Assembly: GCA_019423025.1 (NCBI GenBank)
Contig: JAHZCD010000003.1
Span: 62,001-126,000 of the forward strand
DNA: 64,000 nucleotides
Source of the DNA: Haemophilus sp.
Lineage (GTDB): Bacteria > Pseudomonadota > Gammaproteobacteria > Enterobacterales > Pasteurellaceae
Direction of reading: 5' to 3'
This document shows positions 59,093 through 64,000 of this stretch, piece by piece. How positions within the stretch are numbered: position 1 is the first letter of the stretch; the number at the start of each line of letters is the position of its first letter. A program made the position numbers and the translations under genes. The notes beneath the pieces are model-generated. The model had not been told where the DNA came from and ran no database searches. It worked only from the letters and a program-made list of their open reading frames with translations.

Positions 59093-60280
59093 ATGTTAAA
59101 ACAATCTGCAAAATTGAAAAAAATTGTACTCTTCTCGGGATTAATAGCAGCGTCAACATTTGCTGCCGCTGAAGATATTCAATACGGTATCGCTGTACCG
59201 GAAGTGAATGCGCAAACTTATGTTTTAATGGATTACAATTCTGGTGCGGTACTTGCATCACTTAACCCAGACCAACGCCAATACCCTGCTTCATTAACAA
59301 AAATGATGACTAGCTATGTGGTTGGTGCAGCATTAAAACAAGGTAAAATCCATAATGAAGATATGGTGACAATTAGCGAAAGCGCTTGGGGTAGAAATTT
59401 CCCTGATTCATCAAAAATGTTCTTAAATTTAAATCAACAAGTGTCTGTGGGTGATTTAAACAAAGGGATTATCATTGTTTCTGGTAATGATGCCTGTGTT
59501 GCTGTAGCTGAACATATTTCGGGTACCGTGGCTAACTTCGTTGATACCATGAATAAATACGTTCAACAATTTGGCTTAAAAAATACTAACTTCACCACAC
59601 CACATGGTTTAGACGATCCAAACCAATATTCAACTGCACGTGATATGGCGATTATTGGTGCACATATTATTCGTGATTTACCGGAAGAATATAAAATCTA
59701 CGCAGAAAAAGACTTTACTTTCAACAAAATCAAACAACCTAACCGTAATGGCTTATTATGGGATAAAACCATTAATGTTGATGGTATGAAAACCGGTCAC
59801 ACAAGCCAAGCAGGTTATAACCTTGTCGCATCAGCAACAAGTCCAAACAATATGCGTTTAATTTCTGTTGTAATGGGTGTACCGACCTATAAAGGCCGTG
59901 AAGTAGAAAGTAAAAAACTCTTACAATGGGGTTTTGCTAACTTTGAAACCTTAAAAACTCAAAAAGCAGGTGAAGAAATTTCAAAACAATCTGTTTACTA
60001 CGGTGATAAAGGTGACGTTAAACTTGGTGTCTTAGAAGATGGCTTTATCACTGTGCCAAAAGGTAAACAAACTGACTTAAAAGCTCGTTATGAATTAGAT
60101 AACAAATACTTACAAGCTCCTTTAGCAAAAGGTCAAGTGGTAGGTAAAATCGTTTATCAATTAGACGGCAAAGATGTCGCTACCGTAAATCTTCAAGCAT
60201 TAGAAGATGTACAAGAAGGCGGCTTCTTAGGTAAAGGTTGGGACTGGTTAGTGTTAACAGTTAAAGGATTATTTGACTAA
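59093..60280 (+). CDS. dacA: D-alanyl-D-alanine carboxypeptidase (PBP5/6 type)
   Basis: A 395-residue class C penicillin-binding protein. Signal peptide to about residue 26 (TFAAAED); catalytic SxxK in PASLTKMM, second motif SGN in IVSGNDACVAV, third motif KTG in DGMKTGHTSQAGYN; C-terminal beta domain and an amphipathic helix (GFLGKGWDWLVLTVKGLF) for membrane attachment. It trims pentapeptide stems. An AAAGGAAATGCT ribosome binding site precedes the ATG. Confidence 0.96.
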   Translation: MLKQSAKLKKIVLFSGLIAASTFAAAEDIQYGIAVPEVNAQTYVLMDYNSGAVLASLNPDQRQYPASLTKMMTSYVVGAALKQGKIHNEDMVTISESAWGRNFPDSSKMFLNLNQQVSVGDLNKGIIIVSGNDACVAVAEHISGTVANFVDTMNKYVQQFGLKNTNFTTPHGLDDPNQYSTARDMAIIGAHIIRDLPEEYKIYAEKDFTFNKIKQPNRNGLLWDKTINVDGMKTGHTSQAGYNLVASATSPNNMRLISVVMGVPTYKGREVESKKLLQWGFANFETLKTQKAGEEISKQSVYYGDKGDVKLGVLEDGFITVPKGKQTDLKARYELDNKYLQAPLAKGQVVGKIVYQLDGKDVATVNLQALEDVQEGGFLGKGWDWLVLTVKGLFD

Positions 60281-60333
60281 ACACCTTGAAAATTAACCGC
60301 ACTTCCCCATTTATATCACATCAATAAATTCGT

Positions 60334-60366
60334 AAGGTGTGTGAATTTAGCTGATTCACGCACCTT
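60334..60366 (+). terminator. Hairpin between dacA and ybeD
   Basis: AAGGTG-T-GTGAAT at 60334-60346 pairs with ATTCAC-G-CACCTT at 60354-60366, a 12-bp stem with one T/G mismatch. The tail ATTCTTAAATTAAGG is only partly T-rich, so it may be a leaky terminator. An uptake sequence precedes it at 60296-60304. Confidence 0.55.
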
Positions 60367-60388
60367 ATTCTTAAATTAAGGAAACAAC

Positions 60389-60667
60389 ATGGCAACCGAA
60401 AACGATTATGAAAAATTAAAAGAAGTAATGGAATTCCCCGCTGCAATGACATTTAAAGTCGCAGGTGTTAACCGTGAAGGTTTAGCGCAAGACATCGTAG
60501 CAGTGATACAAAAATATTTACCGGGTGATTATATTCCAAAGGAAAAACGCAGTAGTAAAGGCACGTATAATTCAGTTTCGATTGATATCGTCGCGCAAAA
60601 CTTTGAGCAAGTAGAAACCCTTTACAAAGAACTTGCAAAAGTTGAAGGCGTCAAAATGGTTCTCTAA
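60389..60667 (+). CDS. ybeD: YbeD/DUF493 family protein (UPF0250)
   Basis: A 92-residue protein with the ACT-like fold of the family: YEKLKEVMEFPAAMTFKVAG and YNSVSIDIVAQNFEQVETLY. Function is unknown, possibly regulatory for lipoylation given its constant position before lipB. An AAGGAAACAAC ribosome binding site precedes the ATG. The next gene, lipB, starts 1 base after the stop codon. Confidence 0.93.
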   Translation: MATENDYEKLKEVMEFPAAMTFKVAGVNREGLAQDIVAVIQKYLPGDYIPKEKRSSKGTYNSVSIDIVAQNFEQVETLYKELAKVEGVKMVL

Positions 60668-60668
60668 G

Positions 60669-61310
60669 ATGAACAATACTGATTTAATTGTCCGTCAATT
60701 AGGATTACAAGATTATCAGGAAATCTGGCATAAAATGCAGGAATTCACGGATAATCGAAATGCAGAAACCACCGATGAAATTTGGCTAGTTGAGCATCAT
60801 CCTGTTTTCACACAAGGCCAAGCAGGCAAACCGGAACACTTATTACAACGCAGTAATATTCCTGTTGTTCAATCTGATCGTGGTGGTCAAATTACCTATC
60901 ATGGTCCTGGTCAGCAGGTCATGTATGTGCTCATTGATATTAAACGTCATGAACATTTAAATGTTCGCCAATTAGTGACCGCACTTGAACAATCCGTTGT
61001 AAAAACCCTAGCAGACTATGGTATTGAAGGTTATCCCAAACCAGATGCACCTGGCGTGTATATTGATGGCAAAAAAATCTGTTCATTAGGTTTACGCATT
61101 CGAAAAGGCTGCTCTTTCCATGGCCTCGCGTTTAATATCAATATGGATCTTAATCCTTTCCATTACATTAATCCTTGTGGCTATGCAGGGCTTGAAATGT
61201 GTCAGCTTACTGATTTTATCGGTAAAGAAGAGGCAACACTTGACAAGGTTTCCCCAAAATTAATTAAACACTTTGCCGAACTTTTGGGCTATAATGTTAC
61301 AAATTTATAA
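60669..61310 (+). CDS. lipB: Octanoyl-[acyl-carrier-protein]:protein N-octanoyltransferase LipB
   Basis: A 213-residue enzyme: DRGGQITYHGPGQQVMY, the catalytic lysine segment GVYIDGKKICSLGLRIRKG and the acyl-enzyme cysteine in INPCGYAGLEMCQL. It transfers octanoyl groups from ACP to lipoyl domains. The ATG at 60669 is one base after the ybeD stop; the frame extends upstream into ybeD without support. Uptake sequence at 60978-60986. Confidence 0.96.
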   Translation: MNNTDLIVRQLGLQDYQEIWHKMQEFTDNRNAETTDEIWLVEHHPVFTQGQAGKPEHLLQRSNIPVVQSDRGGQITYHGPGQQVMYVLIDIKRHEHLNVRQLVTALEQSVVKTLADYGIEGYPKPDAPGVYIDGKKICSLGLRIRKGCSFHGLAFNINMDLNPFHYINPCGYAGLEMCQLTDFIGKEEATLDKVSPKLIKHFAELLGYNVTNL

Positions 61311-61332
61311 CATTCACTTTTATAACACATTT

Positions 61333-61357
61333 AAAAATGCCTGAATCAGGCATTTTT
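61333..61357 (+). terminator. Hairpin between lipB and lipA
   Basis: AAAAATGCCTG at 61333-61343 pairs with CAGGCATTTTT at 61347-61357, followed by CTTTAGG. A typical terminator in the 62-bp gap, 15 bases before the lipA start codon. Confidence 0.82.
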
Positions 61358-61372
61358 CTTTAGGAAAGAACA

Positions 61373-62335
61373 ATGTCAACGCCTTTTAAAATGGAACGCG
61401 GTGTGAAATACCGTGATGCCGCCAAAACATCGATTATCCCTGTTAAAAACATCGATCCTAATCAAGAATTATTGAAAAAGCCGGAATGGATGAAAATCAA
61501 ATTGCCATCTAGCTCATTAAAGATTGAGACTATCAAAAACGGGATGCGTCGTCATGGGCTACATTCTGTCTGCGAAGAAGCGTCTTGTCCAAATCTACAC
61601 GAGTGCTTTAACCATGGTACGGCAACCTTTATGATTTTAGGGGCGATTTGTACTCGTCGTTGCCCATTCTGTGACGTTGCACATGGTAAACCCTTACCGC
61701 CCGATCCGGATGAACCACGTAAATTAGCTGAAACTATCCAAGATATGAAGTTGAAATATGTGGTAATTACCTCTGTAGACCGTGATGATTTACCCGATCG
61801 TGGTGCAGGTCATTTTGCTGAATGTGTAAAAGAAGTGCGTGCATTAAATCCTGGCATCAAAATTGAGATTTTGGTTCCTGATTTCCGAGGACGTATTACT
61901 CAAGCCTTAGAAAAATTAAAAGACAATCCACCGGATGTATTCAATCACAACTTGGAAAATGTGCCTCGTTTATATAAAGAAATTCGTCCAGGTGCTGATT
62001 ATCAATGGTCTTTAAAATTACTCCATGATTTCAAAGAAATGTTCCCAAACATCCCAACTAAATCAGGTTTAATGGTTGGATTAGGTGAAACCAATGAAGA
62101 AATTCTTCAAGTTATGGAAGACTTACGTGCAAACGGCGTAACCATGCTTACACTGGGTCAATATCTTCAACCTAGTCGCCATCACTTACCGGTTGCGCGC
62201 TATGTGCCACCAGCCGAATTTGATGAGTTCCGTGATAAAGCCAACGCAATGGGCTTTGAACACGCAGCCTGTGGCCCATTTGTTCGTTCTTCCTACCATG
62301 CTGATTTACAAGCAAGTGGTGGATTAGTGAAGTAA
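61373..62335 (+). CDS. lipA: Lipoyl synthase LipA
   Basis: A 320-residue radical SAM enzyme. The auxiliary cluster motif CEEASCPNLHEC precedes the radical SAM motif CTRRCPFCDVAHG; the C-terminal GPFVRSSYHADLQ provides the serine ligand (RSSYHA). It inserts two sulfurs into octanoyl groups placed by LipB. TTTAGGAAAGAAC gives a ribosome binding site. A pair of uptake sequences downstream acts as terminator. Confidence 0.97.
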   Translation: MSTPFKMERGVKYRDAAKTSIIPVKNIDPNQELLKKPEWMKIKLPSSSLKIETIKNGMRRHGLHSVCEEASCPNLHECFNHGTATFMILGAICTRRCPFCDVAHGKPLPPDPDEPRKLAETIQDMKLKYVVITSVDRDDLPDRGAGHFAECVKEVRALNPGIKIEILVPDFRGRITQALEKLKDNPPDVFNHNLENVPRLYKEIRPGADYQWSLKLLHDFKEMFPNIPTKSGLMVGLGETNEEILQVMEDLRANGVTMLTLGQYLQPSRHHLPVARYVPPAEFDEFRDKANAMGFEHAACGPFVRSSYHADLQASGGLVK

Positions 62336-62351
62336 TCAAAAACAGATAAAA

Positions 62352-62387
62352 AAATGACCGCACTTTGAATCTCAAGTGCGGTCATTT
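62352..62387. terminator. Paired uptake sequences as a bidirectional terminator between lipA and the YdgA-like gene
   Basis: AAATGACCGCACTT at 62352-62365 and AAGTGCGGTCATTT at 62374-62387 form a 14-bp stem with an 8-base loop. A seven-T run follows on the minus strand, and TTTCTTATATT on the plus strand. The flanking genes are convergent. Confidence 0.85.
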
Positions 62388-62405
62388 CTTATATTATCCT
62401 TTCAA

Positions 62406-64000
62406 CTAGTCAGTTGCTGCTGGCTTATCTTCTTCGCCCTCATCAGTCTCCATCATGCTTTCTTGACGAAGATCTTCAAGGGTGCGACCATTAATTAAGT
62501 AGCCATTTTCCGTTTTTTCCACTCTAGAAACGTAATTATCACCTTCTTCCACAAATTCTCGGTGAAGTTTTCCATCATGTTTCACAAAGCTACTTAAATA
62601 TTGCCAAAAGTATGAATTTTCCTTAATGGCTAAGGCTTTTTCATTTTGATCATCAAACAACATTTTACTTAATGTCAGATTAAATGTGCCTTCAATATTA
62701 TCTGGAATCATGTCTGATGAATCATCTTCGGGCACTTGAGGCACAATACCACTCACTTCCAATTTAACTGGATAAGCATTGGTCTCCGGATAAGTATTAA
62801 GATTTAAATTCAACGTTGCATTATCAACGATTAAATCAAGCTCTTTCCAGGAGTTTTTTATGTATTTATCAAATGTTGCTGACGTTAAATGCGTGCTGCA
62901 TAAAGCCCCATAAAATGGTGCTGAGCAAAATCTTGCTGATAAATGCGCTTTGCTGTGATTAATTTTAAATGGTGCATCAACCGCTAATTTTTCAAATTGG
63001 AATCCTGCACTTGGATAACTGGCTTTATTCGCAGACAATGTGATATGTTCATTATATTGATCATTGTCTAGTGTTTCCGTCTTATCACTGGCTGATACCT
63101 CATCAAGCACTAAATCGGCCATATTAAATGATTTTAAGGCTGCCTCAATATTGGTTTTGCCACTAAATTCTTTCACCCATTTATCTTTGGCATTCAAGAA
63201 GTCTTTATTGTCTTTTGATGGTGCCTCTTTCTCAGCAAAAGCATCTAATAAAAACGGTACAAACGCCAATTCGTTTGCCACGTTGTAATCATCTAACTGA
63301 ATATTAACTTTACCGCCTTTAGCTTCCCATTTACGCTCTTCATCGGCAGGGGTTTGCTTCACACTATCAACATTCAGTTTAAAATCTACATTAGCCTTGG
63401 TTAAATCCGTATTCGCCAACTTAAGTTCAAGACCGGCATTTTGTAAGTTAAAGTAAGGTTGATTATTTTTAGGCACATTGACAGAAAGCACGGATAATGA
63501 ACCATCAAAACGATCGTTTTGTGTAAAAATTTTCGTTAACAAATTGACGCCATCTTTAATGTCTAGTGAGCCATCACTTAATTTTTTAAATTCATGATGA
63601 AAATTGACTGCACTTGGCACGCCATTTTGTTTAATCAATAAATTCAAACCACCAGCTGTTGCTTGGCTTTCTTCTGTCGTACGGCTTTTATTGGCAATAC
63701 GTAAAATATCACTACTGAATTTCGTACTCAGATCACGCTTATCTGCCTCACCTGATTTCACGTCAAAGTGGTACGTCGCATTTTTCATATAAACATGGGT
63801 GTTTTCGCCATTTAACAACGCCACTTCGGCATTTTTCGCGGTTAAGTCAATACTTGATAGATCGTATTGATTTGCGCCGACAGGTACTAGATGAGCTTCA
63901 CCTTCAATTTGTTCCAGTTTAGTGTCTTTATCGTAATTAAAGCCACTTAAGGTTGTTTTCAGCTCAACTTCTTTATTTTTTAAGAAATTAAGACCGATAG
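62406..64000 (-). CDS. YdgA/DUF945 family protein, N-terminal part cut by the window edge
   Basis: At least 531 residues are encoded in an open frame that continues without a start codon to position 64000; the GTG at 63824 is internal. It has repeated beta-strand-like segments of the kind seen in YdgA (for example GNVTFxx-type alternation, FKINHSKAHLSARFCSAPF, LDLIVDNATLNLNLN and VKLEVSGIVPQVPED) and an acidic C-terminal tail (METDEGEEDKP). DUF945/YdgA proteins are periplasmic or inner-membrane anchored and of unknown function; E. coli YdgA has about 500 residues. The call is by overall look more than a single motif. Confidence 0.7.
   Translation of the reverse strand, partial: IGLNFLKNKEVELKTTLSGFNYDKDTKLEQIEGEAHLVPVGANQYDLSSIDLTAKNAEVALLNGENTHVYMKNATYHFDVKSGEADKRDLSTKFSSDILRIANKSRTTEESQATAGGLNLLIKQNGVPSAVNFHHEFKKLSDGSLDIKDGVNLLTKIFTQNDRFDGSLSVLSVNVPKNNQPYFNLQNAGLELKLANTDLTKANVDFKLNVDSVKQTPADEERKWEAKGGKVNIQLDDYNVANELAFVPFLLDAFAEKEAPSKDNKDFLNAKDKWVKEFSGKTNIEAALKSFNMADLVLDEVSASDKTETLDNDQYNEHITLSANKASYPSAGFQFEKLAVDAPFKINHSKAHLSARFCSAPFYGALCSTHLTSATFDKYIKNSWKELDLIVDNATLNLNLNTYPETNAYPVKLEVSGIVPQVPEDDSSDMIPDNIEGTFNLTLSKMLFDDQNEKALAIKENSYFWQYLSSFVKHDGKLHREFVEEGDNYVSRVEKTENGYLINGRTLEDLRQESMMETDEGEEDKPAATD

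Larger units (their letters stand above)
1691..62382. repeat. DNA uptake signal sequences (Hin type), 45 perfect core copies
   Basis: Core 9-mer AAGTGCGGT (+) at 1691, 11939, 14347, 15442, 18347, 18860, 22500, 24657, 25191, 30300, 31838, 35127, 40350, 41206, 44529, 44774, 49188, 50453, 52290, 54546 and 62374. Complement ACCGCACTT (-) at 2135, 3104, 4963, 6119, 10137, 11914, 14784, 16885, 17656, 20355, 22018, 25406, 25659, 36610, 37026, 40331, 42563, 45672, 49235, 55388, 58241, 60296, 60978 and 62357. Positions are the first base of each 9-mer and were read by eye, so a few could be missed. They mark DNA for uptake by competent cells of the Hin subclade of Pasteurellaceae. Confidence 0.95.

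Noticed and set aside
62406..63824. The YdgA-like gene as a complete 472-residue protein starting at the GTG at 63824
   Set aside because: The reading frame is open upstream to the window edge and the family N-terminus is missing, so the gene is cut by the edge.
1..64000. CRISPR arrays, tRNA or rRNA genes, insertion sequences, prophage
   Set aside because: No regular direct repeats with spacers, no cloverleaf-like genes, no transposase or phage proteins were found by reading both strands; uptake sequences are the only dispersed repeat.

Overview
The window is a chromosomal segment of a gammaproteobacterium of the family Pasteurellaceae, most likely a Haemophilus of the H. parainfluenzae / H. 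influenzae group. The main evidence is the DNA uptake signal sequence of the Hin type: I count 45 perfect copies of the 9-mer AAGTGCGGT or its complement by eye, about one per 1.4 kb, against less than one expected by chance. AT-rich base composition, Haemophilus-like protein sequences and gene blocks that resemble H. influenzae order agree with this. No rRNA, tRNA, CRISPR array, prophage or insertion sequence was seen.

Layout. 1-6,100: crp (cut by the window edge), yheU, slmA, dut and coaBC on the minus strand; radC, rpmB-rpmG and mutM on the plus strand; a DUF554 membrane protein. 6,180-9,857: a large trimeric autotransporter adhesin. 10,383-20,325: the nrfABCD nitrite-to-ammonia reductase operon behind an FNR plus NarP type promoter, then its haem-attachment genes (NrfE/CcmF, a DsbE-like thioredoxin, a fused NrfF-NrfG/CcmH protein), an HI0933-type flavoprotein and a MetE-like methyltransferase. 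20,466-26,988: an MFS transporter, menaquinone genes menF-menD-menH and alaA. 27,039-29,230: a three-gene phospholipid cassette (CdsA-like, PlsC-like, YnbA-like). 29,309-33,763: era, rnc, lepB, lepA. 33,932-35,592: two lipoproteins and grcA. 35,858-40,109: ung, tadA, thyA, lgt, a TSUP permease and rppH. 40,110-40,593: a gene-free segment with a cluster of DnaA boxes. 40,594-47,571: ampD, the type IV pilus operon pilABCD, coaE, yacG, a small GNAT protein and rhlB. 47,612-52,274: mreBCD and an SbmA/YddA-type ABC exporter. 52,434-62,335: an AspT/YidE-type transporter, rsfS, rlmH, mrdA, mrdB, rlpA, dacA, ybeD, lipB, lipA. 62,406 to the end: a YdgA/DUF945 protein cut by the window edge.

The genes mesh in several ways. 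Nitrite respiration (nrf), menaquinone synthesis (men) and grcA are an anaerobic set. Natural competence is represented by CRP-S (Sxy-dependent) sites before radC and pilA, by pilABCD, and by dense uptake sequences; crp itself lies at the left edge. Cell-wall elongation is covered by mreBCD, mrdA, mrdB, rlpA, dacA and ampD. Several paired uptake sequences have been recruited as terminators.

Most of the window is ordinary core genome. The best leads are the DnaA-box cluster at a point where gene orientation switches, the phospholipid cassette with a non-canonical CDP-alcohol phosphotransferase motif, the structured rpmB leader, and the surface proteins.
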